In this document: one piece after another, positions 6,695-11,565 of the stretch | Numbering within the stretch: the first letter of the stretch is position 1 | Layout of the letters: each line of letters begins with the position of its first letter | The notes under the pieces: generated by a model | What the model saw: only the letters and a program-made list of their open reading frames with translations | Told to the model about the DNA's origin: nothing | Databases searched by the model: none | Program-made: the position numbers and the translations under genes | Origin: Deltaproteobacteria bacterium | Lineage (GTDB): Bacteria > Desulfobacterota > Desulfobaccia > Desulfobaccales > 0-14-0-80-60-11 | NCBI GenBank assembly: GCA_021817645.1 | Contig: JAKAGH010000043.1 | Location: 1-14,694, forward strand | Direction: 5' to 3' | Length of the DNA stretch: 14,694 nt

Positions 6695-7039
6695 TTGAAG
6701 AAAATTGTGACAATGGCGGCAGTACTCTTTGTCGTGGCATTGCTTGCCGCCGCGGCGATGGCTGGCATGAAGGGCGGTCAGATGTCAGGCGGCGGCGGCA
6801 TGATGTCCGGCGGCGGCATGTCCGGCGGCGGCATGTCCGGCGGCGGCATGTCCGGCGGCGGCTCCATGATGTCCGGCGGCGGCATGATGTCCGGTGGCAG
6901 CTCCATGTCCGGCGGCGGCAGCGGCATGTCCGGCGGCGGCTCCATGACGGGCGGCGGCAGCGGCATGTCCGGCGGCGGCTCCATGACGGGTTCGGGGCAG
7001 AGTGGCTCCATGAACATGAACACCGGCAACGCGCAGTAG
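6695..7039 (+). CDS. Secreted MSGGG-repeat protein
   Basis: This is a 114-residue protein starting at TTG 6695, chosen because AAGGAGG lies 8 nt upstream and the frame opens directly on a signal peptide (MKKIVTMAAVLFVVALLAAA, cleavage after AMA at 23). The longer in-frame start at 6653 has no ribosome site and lies in the leader. The mature chain is almost only Met, Ser and Gly: MSGGG units (residues 30-100) with variants MMSGGG, SMSGGG and MTGGG, then a short NMNTGNAQ tail. It has no Cys or His and no globular domain. Periodic methionines on a flexible Gly/Ser backbone could bind soft metals such as Cu(I) or Ag(I), or form an extracellular or adhesive matrix; neither is shown. It resembles the heptad-repeat protein at 3222 in its MSG periodicity and its sigma-54 control. 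A strong terminator follows. Confidence 0.8.
   Translation: MKKIVTMAAVLFVVALLAAAAMAGMKGGQMSGGGGMMSGGGMSGGGMSGGGMSGGGSMMSGGGMMSGGSSMSGGGSGMSGGGSMTGGGSGMSGGGSMTGSGQSGSMNMNTGNAQ
6782..6994 (+). repeat. Coding 15-bp tandem repeats, including an exact 39-bp-period duplication
   Basis: In-frame repeats based on ATGTCCGGCGGCGGC encode MSGGG. At the 3' end about 33 nt starting at 6919 recur exactly at 6958 (period 39 bp, SGMSGGGSMTG), which points to a recent slippage or unequal-exchange event. Confidence 0.9.
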
Positions 7040-7132
7040 CCCCCCCGTCCTATAAACTGTTGGGCAGGCCTCCACGCCAGGAATAGGGCCGCCAACAAAC
7101 GGTAGGTCGATCTCTTTATATTAACCCTTTAC

Positions 7133-7176
7133 AGCCCTTCCCGGTGGCTGCCAAGCCACCGAGAAGGGCTTTTTTT
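7133..7176 (+). terminator. Strong intrinsic terminator after the MSGGG-repeat gene
   Basis: A 17-bp stem with one mismatch (AGCCCTTC.CGGTGGCT against AGCCACCG.GAAGGGCT), loop GCCA, and seven T directly after. It lies about 95 nt past the stop codon and should isolate the repeat gene from the lipoprotein operon. Confidence 0.92.
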
Positions 7177-7383
7177 ATCTGCTTATTGGGCGGAATCCGT
7201 TCCCTCGTCAAAACCAGCATTACTTTTTATTTTTTGAACCAATTAATTTCTATCTACGATCATCGCTATGTAGAAATTTCACACGGGCCTTCCGGAATTG
7301 AGCAATTTTTAGTCAGCCGGCAGGATTCGCTGGTGAAGTAAAAAGACTTCGCATATTCATCAATTACATCCAAAACCATCTCC

Positions 7384-7398
7384 TGGCATGAGCGTTGC
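7384..7398 (+). promoter_or_regulatory. Sigma-54 (-24/-12) promoter P4
   Basis: TGGCAT-GAGCG-TTGC followed by T, with GG-N10-GC spacing, 122 nt upstream of the lipoprotein start. It probably also drives the zinc-ribbon gene downstream. Confidence 0.75.
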
Positions 7399-7520
7399 TC
7401 TATAGCTGGAAAATCTCACCTGAGAAAAATTAAAACAAAACGGAGATTCTCTCCGGATGAAGAAGTTGACGATTGTAGCAAGGATGGCCTCCGGGCTTAC
7501 GACCGTTTAGAGGTGAACAA

Positions 7521-7979
7521 ATGAGACGCACAATCTCGGGGAAGAAGCTGAGCATGATAGGGGCATTTCTCTTTTTGTCAGGTTGCCCCAGCATATATGC
7601 CTATCTTCCTACTACAAGCAAAGGGACGCCGCCTCCCTCCAGGGCGGTGGCGCCAAGCGCCCAAGCGATGGAGCCAGGCCCCCAGCCTTACATTCATGAG
7701 GGGGATGGACTCTCAGGGCCTAACCTTAAATGGGCCCAGGAACACCGGGGCAATGGTGCCGAGAAGCTGAGCGCCATAGATCCCCGGGTGCAGAGGTTGG
7801 AAAAACGAGTGGCGGAATTGGAGGCCCGTCAGACCTCCGCCTCTTCACCTAGCCCCTCTCCACCTAAGAAGAAGGCGGCGAAAAAGCCGGCCCGGAAGTT
7901 GAACCAGCCCCCCAAAGGTTCTCCTCCGGCAAAGGAACCCCCAGCGGCGGAAGTATCAGGCGCGGGGCCTGGTATTTAA
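7521..7979 (+). CDS. Small outer-envelope lipoprotein with Pro/Lys-rich tail
   Basis: This is a 152-residue protein. A basic N-region (MRRTISGKK) and hydrophobic stretch end in the lipobox LSGC, making Cys22 the lipidated residue. The mature chain starts PSIYAYLP, then has a Pro/Ser-rich linker, a short heptad segment (VQRLEKRVAELEARQ, about residues 89-103) that could form a small coiled coil, and a tail rich in Lys, Pro and Ala (KKKAAKKPARK). Such tails often touch peptidoglycan or anionic polymers. No enzymatic motif is present and the family is not recognised. GAGGTG lies 5 nt before the ATG. It is the first gene after promoter P4, with the zinc-ribbon gene 66 nt downstream. Confidence 0.75.
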   Translation: MRRTISGKKLSMIGAFLFLSGCPSIYAYLPTTSKGTPPPSRAVAPSAQAMEPGPQPYIHEGDGLSGPNLKWAQEHRGNGAEKLSAIDPRVQRLEKRVAELEARQTSASSPSPSPPKKKAAKKPARKLNQPPKGSPPAKEPPAAEVSGAGPGI

Positions 7980-8045
7980 ACTTGGGATGATGCTGGAGCC
8001 GTTTGCTTAAAAAATCCGGTAAGGAAAAGCAAGATAGGTGGTTAT

Positions 8046-8315
8046 ATGCCTGTATACGAATATCAATGTATGGATTGCGCAGCGGTGGAGCGAAGATTGG
8101 CCGGACCTCATGATTGTGCGGCCATCTGCGCCGGATGCGCCGGTTTGATGCTCCGCCTGGATGAAGAGGCTCTCCGATTATACTTCGATAAGGAATCGGG
8201 ACCGGTCTTCTTTGATCCCTTGAAGCCTTCCCAAACTGCGCAGAATCTTCACAGCAAATTTCCCCAATTGGAATTTTTTATGAAGTATGTGAAATGTCTC
8301 CCACGGCCTAATTAA
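8046..8315 (+). CDS. FmdB-like zinc-ribbon protein, divergent
   Basis: This is an 89-residue protein opening MPVYEYQCMDC, the hallmark of the FmdB/CxxC-CxxC zinc-ribbon family. Cys8 and Cys11 form the first knuckle and Cys28 and Cys31 (ICAGC) the second; Cys24 is an extra thiol. Typical members have CPxCG at the second knuckle, whereas here it is CAGCAG. The C-terminal half (about 40-89) has no Cys until residue 84 and does not resemble the usual low-complexity tail. It has no signal peptide, so it is probably cytoplasmic and could be a small regulator or zinc-responsive protein. AGGTGG lies 5 nt before the ATG. It lies in an otherwise export-dedicated cluster, probably co-transcribed with the lipoprotein from P4. 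Confidence 0.75.
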   Translation: MPVYEYQCMDCAAVERRLAGPHDCAAICAGCAGLMLRLDEEALRLYFDKESGPVFFDPLKPSQTAQNLHSKFPQLEFFMKYVKCLPRPN

Positions 8316-8354
8316 AACCCCAGCATTTTCTTGTAGTTATCCTAAAGATCAATT

Positions 8355-8369
8355 TGGCACACCTATTGC
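8355..8369 (+). promoter_or_regulatory. Sigma-54 (-24/-12) promoter P5
   Basis: TGGCAC-ACCTA-TTGC followed by T matches the sigma-54 consensus at every scored position, with GG-N10-GC spacing. It lies 39 nt upstream of the TTG start of the first secreted Cys/Trp peptide. The predicted transcript start is near 8380. Confidence 0.85.
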
Positions 8370-8390
8370 TTCTTAATATTTCAGAAGCAA
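8366..8390 (+). promoter_or_regulatory. 8-bp inverted repeat joining the -12 element to the SD-proximal leader
   Basis: TTGCTTCT (8366-8373) and AGAAGCAA (8383-8390) are perfect complements. The left arm includes the -12 TTGC of P5 and the right arm ends 4 nt before the AGGAGGT ribosome site. The layout matches the repeat at P3, but with a shorter stem that does not include the SD itself. Confidence 0.5.
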
Positions 8391-8407
8391 AAAAGGAGGT
8401 AACTACC

Positions 8408-8707
8408 TTGAAAAAGAAAAGCATAGTAGTGATGGCAACCTTCCTGGTTTTGGCCTTAGGAATGGCGATGGCCAATGCCGCGAACAGCCCTGGAGATGTG
8501 CAAACCGGGCCTCCCGTTGCTGCGCCCACCCAGGAGATCCAGCCTGCTCCTCCCGTGGCTGCGCCACCCCAGAACTACCCCGGGGACCCGGTCGGCCCGC
8601 ACTATCATGGTGCACGGTACTATCCCGGCTGGGGTTGCGGCTACTACCACCGGGGCATTCGCGGTAATTCCTACCGAGGCTGGTGGGGCTGCGGTTGGGG
8701 TTGCTGA
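8408..8707 (+). CDS. Secreted Cys/His/Trp/Tyr-rich peptide A
   Basis: This is a 99-residue protein from TTG 8408, chosen because AAGGAGGT lies 7 nt upstream and the frame opens on a signal peptide (MKKKSIVVMATFLVLALG, cleavage after ANA at 24). A longer in-frame start at 8354 would overlap promoter P5. The mature part has a Pro/Ala/Gln-rich linker with two PPVAAP repeats (35-53), then a motif DPVGPHYHGA-R-YYPGWGCGYYH (60-81) and a tail with tandem WGCGWGC ending in Cys. The His, Cys and aromatic residues concentrated in the last 40 residues could bind metal or form disulfides. It shares its motif with peptide C (9102) and its signal-peptide sequence with peptide B (8757). No known family recognised. 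Confidence 0.8.
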   Translation: MKKKSIVVMATFLVLALGMAMANAANSPGDVQTGPPVAAPTQEIQPAPPVAAPPQNYPGDPVGPHYHGARYYPGWGCGYYHRGIRGNSYRGWWGCGWGC

Positions 8708-8749
8708 TAATACTCAAATGAAACTTTCAAACCATAAATAAGTGGAGGC

Positions 8750-8773
8750 ATCGACCATGAAATCGACCATGAA
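8750..8773 (+). repeat. 12-bp tandem duplication over the start codon
   Basis: ATCGACCATGAA occurs twice back to back (8750-8761 and 8762-8773), giving two in-frame ATGs (8757 and 8769). Removing one unit restores an N-terminus MKKKSIVV like that of peptide A, so the duplication has extended the signal peptide by MKST. Confidence 0.85.
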
Positions 8774-9080
8774 AAAGAAAAGCATAGTTGTTTTGGCTAC
8801 TCTGTTGGTTTTGACCCTCGGCGCGGGCGCGGCCATGGCTCAAATGTGGGGCGGCTGCGGCATGTGGGGAGGCCCGGCGAACGGCCAATATACCTCTGCG
8901 GCCCCGTATAATTGTCCCATGGCGGGCACCCCCGGCAATTATTACTGCCCCAGGACGGGAAACGGCTACTGTCCCATGGTCGCCGCCCCTGGCCAGTACA
9001 CTCAATCCGGGGCTGCGATAGATGCGTCAGGACAGTATTATCCCACCACGACCTACGGCAGCGGCTGGGGCTGTTGGTAA
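8757..9080 (+). CDS. Secreted Cys/Met/Gly-rich peptide B
   Basis: This is a 107-residue protein from ATG 8757 with GGAGG 8 nt upstream; ATG 8769 is an alternative. The signal peptide KKKSIVVLATLLVLTLG is nearly the same as in peptide A, with cleavage after AMA at 28. The mature chain begins QMWGGCGMWGG, then has three Cys-Pro steps spaced along it (NCPMAG, YYCPRTGNGY, YCPMVA), a Tyr/Gln/Thr-rich stretch, and the ending GSGWGCW. CPM and MWGGCGMW combine thiol and thioether ligands, so copper or zinc binding is a fair guess, not shown. It lies 49 nt after peptide A and 21 nt before peptide C, clearly one operon under P5. Confidence 0.8.
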   Translation: MKSTMKKKSIVVLATLLVLTLGAGAAMAQMWGGCGMWGGPANGQYTSAAPYNCPMAGTPGNYYCPRTGNGYCPMVAAPGQYTQSGAAIDASGQYYPTTTYGSGWGCW

Positions 9081-9101
9081 TCAGCAACGGAGGTTTCGGT
9101 C

Positions 9102-9395
9102 ATGCCTAAAAAAATCTTGGCAATATCGGTAACCATCATGATCTTGGCTTTCGCCGCGGGCGCAGCCATGGCCGCGAAGGGTGATCAGAACAAACCTGAT
9201 CCGGCCGTTCAGGCCACCCAGCCGCCCCCCGCGACGGAAGCTCCGGTCCAAGCCGCTCCCGATCCGGTCGGCCCGCATCATCACGGCGCGGCGTATTATC
9301 CCGGATGGACCTGCGGCTATTACCATCCCGCAGGCCCTCAACCTGCGCCTGCACCCGGCTATTCACACCCGGGTTGGGGTTGGTGCTGCTGGTAA
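9102..9395 (+). CDS. Secreted Cys/His/Trp/Tyr-rich peptide C, paralogue of A
   Basis: This is a 97-residue protein with ATG 9102 preceded by CGGAGGT. The signal peptide is MPKKILAISVTIMILAFAAG, with cleavage after AMA at 24. A Pro/Ala/Gln-rich linker (30-53) leads into DPVGPHHHGA-A-YYPGWTCGYYH (54-75), which matches peptide A at 19 of 22 positions. A Pro/Ala stretch and the ending GYSHPGWGWCCW follow. The GPHHHG triple-His and terminal Cys pair are candidate metal ligands. It is the last gene of the three-peptide operon and is followed directly by a GC-rich hairpin that is part of a dispersed repeat. No known family recognised. Confidence 0.8.
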   Translation: MPKKILAISVTIMILAFAAGAAMAAKGDQNKPDPAVQATQPPPATEAPVQAAPDPVGPHHHGAAYYPGWTCGYYHPAGPQPAPAPGYSHPGWGWCCW

Positions 9396-9399
9396 TAAG

Positions 9400-9450
9400 C
9401 ACCATCACAGAAATCCATAACTCAGGCCCGGTTACTTCCCGGACCGGGCC
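9400..9450 (+). repeat. Dispersed hairpin repeat, copy 1
   Basis: This 51-bp element matches 10542-10592 at 47 of 51 positions. It starts 5 nt after the stop of peptide C and contains most of the hairpin at 9422-9453. Confidence 0.85.
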
Positions 9451-9453
9451 TGA
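9422..9453 (+). terminator. GC-rich hairpin ending the three-peptide operon
   Basis: An 11-bp perfect stem (TCAGGCCCGGT/ACCGGGCCTGA) with a 10-nt loop, 27 nt after the stop of peptide C. No T-run follows, so termination would need Rho, or the hairpin acts as a 3'-end stabiliser. Confidence 0.5.
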
Positions 9454-9591
9454 CCCTGGCCAGAGAACAAAGATCCTTGAATCCTTAAGACCTGGCCGCA
9501 CAGTTAGGCTTGTCCCAAATAGGAACTACCTTCATCATCTCTGAGGTTGCAAAGTGAAAGGAAATTATCGAAAGGGCTTTGAGTTTAAGGT

Positions 9592-9614
9592 GTCTCCGCC
9601 AACCTGGCGGAGAC
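9592..9614. promoter_or_regulatory. Perfect 10-bp inverted repeat upstream of the DUF2703 gene
   Basis: GTCTCCGCCA-ACC-TGGCGGAGAC is a flawless palindrome with a 3-nt centre, 53 nt before the DUF2703 start. No T-run follows, so a terminator is unlikely. An operator for a dimeric regulator or a 5'-leader hairpin is more plausible. Confidence 0.45.
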
Positions 9615-9667
9615 CAAACTAGTGGGCTAAAAGGCAATCGTTTGCAATTTAACTCAGAGGTGACCTC

Positions 9668-10228
9668 ATGAAAATGACATCCTGGTTGGGGCTGACGCTC
9701 ATTTTTCTATTGCTGACATCTTCAGTATGCGCCCAAGAAAAGCAAGCTTTGGGGATTAACAATATGAAAACTCTCAAAATTCAATGGAATCGTCTCATGA
9801 CTGAAGGACAAACCTGTCCCAGGTGTGGAGACACAGGAAAAGAAGTGGAGAAGGCATCCCGTAGCCTGGAGCAATCACTGGCTCCTTTGGGAATAAAAAT
9901 CGTCTTGGAAAAGCATGAACTTACTCCTGAGGCCTTTCAACAAGATCCTTCCAAATCAAACCAGATTTTGATTAATGGACGCCCGCTGGAAGAATGGCTG
10001 GGTTTAAAAGTGGGGCAAAGCCCTTGTTTCGGACCTTGTGGAGATGCGGAATGTCGTACCGTGGAAGGGAATGGGAAGGTTTTTGAAATCATTCCGGCGG
10101 ATTTGATTGTCAGGGCAGGACTGCTGGCGGCCTCGCAAATGCTGGTAAACAAACCGGAAACATCCTGCGGCCCCGACCAGAAGGCTTCCCTTGGGAGCCA
10201 GCAATGCGGCTCAATCAAAGATAGATAG
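9668..10228 (+). CDS. Secreted DUF2703-family Cys-rich protein
   Basis: This is a 186-residue protein. The signal peptide MKMTSWLGLTLIFLLLTSSV ends with cleavage after VCA at 22. The body matches the DUF2703 pattern: LKIQWNRLMTEGQTCPRCG (Cys50, Cys53), then SLAPLGIKIVLEKHELTPEAF, then ILINGRPLEEWLG, then QSPCFGPCGDAECRTVE (Cys120, Cys124, Cys129), then IPADLIVRAGLLAA. A C-terminal extension adds CGPD and QQCGS (Cys167, Cys180). Most DUF2703 proteins I know of lack a signal peptide, so export here is notable. The thioredoxin-like layout and five conserved Cys suggest metal or thiol chemistry, but the biochemical role of the family is not established. GAGGTG precedes the ATG. A 53-residue ORF follows 12 nt downstream. 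Confidence 0.85.
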   Translation: MKMTSWLGLTLIFLLLTSSVCAQEKQALGINNMKTLKIQWNRLMTEGQTCPRCGDTGKEVEKASRSLEQSLAPLGIKIVLEKHELTPEAFQQDPSKSNQILINGRPLEEWLGLKVGQSPCFGPCGDAECRTVEGNGKVFEIIPADLIVRAGLLAASQMLVNKPETSCGPDQKASLGSQQCGSIKDR

Positions 10229-10240
10229 TCCAAGGGCTTT

Positions 10241-10402
10241 ATGGAAAAAAATAGAGTTGCGCCTATCACGGAAAGCCAATTCATCCGGATGAAGAGCGCC
10301 GTTATGGATAAGGATGGCGCAGAGGCATTGAAACTGCTCAGAGAGATTATCAAGCGCCTGGAGCAACAAGAAAACCTGGGGTTGAAATCTCATTTAAGTT
10401 GA
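10241..10402 (+). CDS. 53-residue helical protein, partner of the DUF2703 gene
   Basis: The ATG at 10241, with AAGGG 4 nt upstream, opens 53 codons starting 12 nt after the DUF2703 stop. The product (MEKNRVAPITESQFIRMKSA...) is predicted to be two helices. The second, ALKLLREIIKRLEQQ (about 29-43), is amphipathic and highly charged. It ends ENLGLKSHLS. It has no signal peptide and no Cys, and it looks like a small cytoplasmic protein or adaptor. The tight spacing and sensible composition support it. Function unknown. Confidence 0.6.
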   Translation: MEKNRVAPITESQFIRMKSAVMDKDGAEALKLLREIIKRLEQQENLGLKSHLS

Positions 10403-10453
10403 GAAATTTTCAGTAATTTTAAGGTGCTCTGCCCATCTTGGTTTTGGGATGCT

Positions 10454-10525
10454 TTAATCGAACTTGAGCCGCCGCTCTCGCCAGTAAAGCAAGCCGATGA
10501 GCAGCACCAAGAATACGTCTTCCAT
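10454..10525 (-). CDS. Possible 23-residue membrane microprotein
   Basis: A minus-strand ORF reads MEDVFLVLLIGLLYWRERRLKFD, a hydrophobic helix followed by a positively charged end, the shape of real one-helix microproteins. An in-frame ATG at 10537 would give 27 residues. GGGGG lies about 5 nt before the inner ATG, a weak ribosome site. Chance cannot be excluded. Confidence 0.3.
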   Translation of the reverse strand: MEDVFLVLLIGLLYWRERRLKFD

Positions 10526-10541
10526 GATGGCCCCCATTTAC

Positions 10542-10592
10542 CACCATCATAAAAATCCATAGCTCAGGCCCGGTTCCTTCCCGGACCGGGCC
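10542..10592 (+). repeat. Dispersed hairpin repeat, copy 2
   Basis: This matches 9400-9450 at 47 of 51 positions, including the GGCCCGGT/ACCGGGCC stem. A second small stem (CCCGG/CCGGG) and a 13-T run at 10622-10634 follow, so this copy may be part of a terminator for the DUF2703 unit. Confidence 0.85.
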
Positions 10593-10621
10593 CGGCGCTT
10601 ATTCCGGGGGAAAAAACTTGA

Positions 10622-10634
10622 TTTTTTTTTTTTT
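10622..10634 (+). repeat. Homopolymeric T13 tract in the leader of a beta-barrel gene
   Basis: Thirteen consecutive T lie about 40 nt upstream of the start codon at 10673. Tracts of this length are prone to slippage, and their position in a promoter/leader of a surface protein gene could alter expression. It could instead be the U-tract of an upstream terminator. Confidence 0.7.
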
Positions 10635-10672
10635 ACGCTAACTTACCTTAAAAAACATAAAGAAAGGAGAAA

Positions 10673-11362
10673 ATGATGCGTAAGTGCTCTGGTGTAAGGG
10701 GAATTGCTTGTCTGGTGGCCGCCCTGATGCTTCTGTCCGGTGTGGCCCAGGCCGCCATGTGGGTTGGACCAGAAGTCGGGGGTAATATCATTAATAATAT
10801 CGATGTCAACTTTGGCGGCGCTACCTTCCATAAGGTCAGAGTTGACTCTTCGGCCATCGGGGGCGTCACCGTCGGTTATGATTTTGTCAATACGGGATTT
10901 CTGGCCTATGACTGGCCCGCATGGATGAAATACTTCCACGTGGTCGCGGATTTCACATATAACCCGATGAACGTCAGGGGACAGACAGTGAGCGCCCATA
11001 TTGGCGGGGTTGCCACTAACGCTTCCCTGCCCAGGATGGAAGGCTACATGGCCGCCCTCGCCTTCGGAGTCCTTGGCTCCTACGGCTTCTTCAATGGCCG
11101 GGTTAACCCCTATGTCGGCGGCGGTCCCGCCATCCTCTTCAGCGGCCTTGACAGCGGTCAACTGGGCTTAGGCGCCAGCAGCTCAGCAGATGCCGCCCTC
11201 TGGGCCGAGGCCGGTATTAGGTGGGCCGCTTTCAAAAATATAACCATCGATACTAGCTACCGTTTCCGCTGGGCCCGGCCCACTTATAACTTCAACGGCA
11301 CCGGCCTCGGGTTCACCGGCTATTCCCACAGCTTCCTGGCCAGGGTTAACTATCACTTCTAA
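10673..11362 (+). CDS. OmpA/OmpX-type outer-membrane beta-barrel
   Basis: This is a 229-residue protein. The signal peptide (MMRKCSGVRGIACLVAALML...) is cleaved after AQA at 27. The mature chain, about 200 residues, shows alternating strands (MWVGPEVGGNI, SAIGGVTVGYDFV, YFHVVADFTYNPM, YMAALAFGVLGSYGF, VNPYVGGGPAILF, ITIDTSYRFRWA) and ends HSFLARVNYHF, with the terminal aromatic Phe used for outer-membrane insertion. Length and strand count fit an eight-stranded small barrel (outer membrane protein beta-barrel domain). AAGGAG lies 3 nt before the first ATG and 6 nt before a second in-frame ATG at 10676, which may be the real start. No sigma-54 promoter of correct spacing precedes it, unlike the other exported genes. 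Ligand unknown. Confidence 0.85.
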   Translation: MMRKCSGVRGIACLVAALMLLSGVAQAAMWVGPEVGGNIINNIDVNFGGATFHKVRVDSSAIGGVTVGYDFVNTGFLAYDWPAWMKYFHVVADFTYNPMNVRGQTVSAHIGGVATNASLPRMEGYMAALAFGVLGSYGFFNGRVNPYVGGGPAILFSGLDSGQLGLGASSSADAALWAEAGIRWAAFKNITIDTSYRFRWARPTYNFNGTGLGFTGYSHSFLARVNYHF

Positions 11363-11515
11363 CAACTGGCCCTTGGGGAGCGGCTCGATGAACTTACCGG
11401 ATTTCTTTGCTATCGGCTGTTGGCATGTTTATCGGGTGGGCAGAGGTCCGTCGCCCCTCCTGCTTCAACCAAACGCCCTGACATGGAGTCCCCTTAAATC
11501 GTGACAACCGCTAAC

Positions 11516-11540
11516 TTTCAAGGTCATGGAGACCTTGAAA
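11516..11540. promoter_or_regulatory. Perfect 10-bp inverted repeat
   Basis: TTTCAAGGTC-ATGGA-GACCTTGAAA is a flawless palindrome with a 5-nt centre, 26 nt before the next hairpin and about 180 nt upstream of the response-regulator gene. It could be a DNA operator or an mRNA 3'-end hairpin. Confidence 0.4.
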
Positions 11541-11565
11541 CCACTGACTCCCTCCTTGATTAGAT

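Larger units (their letters stand above)
7040..7520. other. Intergenic region: terminator, then promoter P4 and leader
   Basis: This 481-bp gap contains the terminator at 7133-7176, about 200 bp of more AT-rich sequence with no convincing gene (7177-7380), promoter P4 at 7384, and a roughly 110-nt leader. The leader has a small hairpin (CGGAGA-TTC-TCTCCG, 7441-7455) and a 17-codon ORF (7457-7510, MKKLTIVARMASGLTTV) with no clear ribosome site. That ORF may be a leader peptide or a signal-peptide relic. GAAGT-N6-ACTTC at 7335-7350 is a weak candidate operator. Confidence 0.5.

Noticed and set aside
7144..7341. 65-codon ORF after the MSGGG-repeat gene
   Set aside because: It starts inside the terminator stem and has no ribosome site.
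8256..8276. AAATTTCC...GGAATTT palindrome as an activator site for P5
   Set aside because: It is AT-rich, imperfect and inside the zinc-ribbon coding sequence. No common consensus with sites near the other promoters could be drawn.
8354..8407. N-terminal extension of peptide A from TTG 8354
   Set aside because: The start lies inside promoter P5, whereas the TTG at 8408 has a perfect Shine-Dalgarno sequence and starts the signal peptide.
9631..9646. Sigma-54-like AGGCAATCGTTTGCA upstream of the DUF2703 gene
   Set aside because: GG and GC are 9 nt apart, not 10, and the -24 box begins AGG. Sigma-54 tolerates spacing changes poorly.
10439..10453. TGGTTTTGGGATGC between the DUF2703 unit and the beta-barrel
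   Set aside because: The spacing is 9 nt, the -12 box is poor, and it is over 200 nt from the start codon.
11388..11504. 38-codon ORF (MNLPDFFAIGCWHVYRVG...) after the small beta-barrel
   Set aside because: GGGGAG lies 7 nt upstream, but composition is not gene-like and nothing else supports it; it may be leader or chance.
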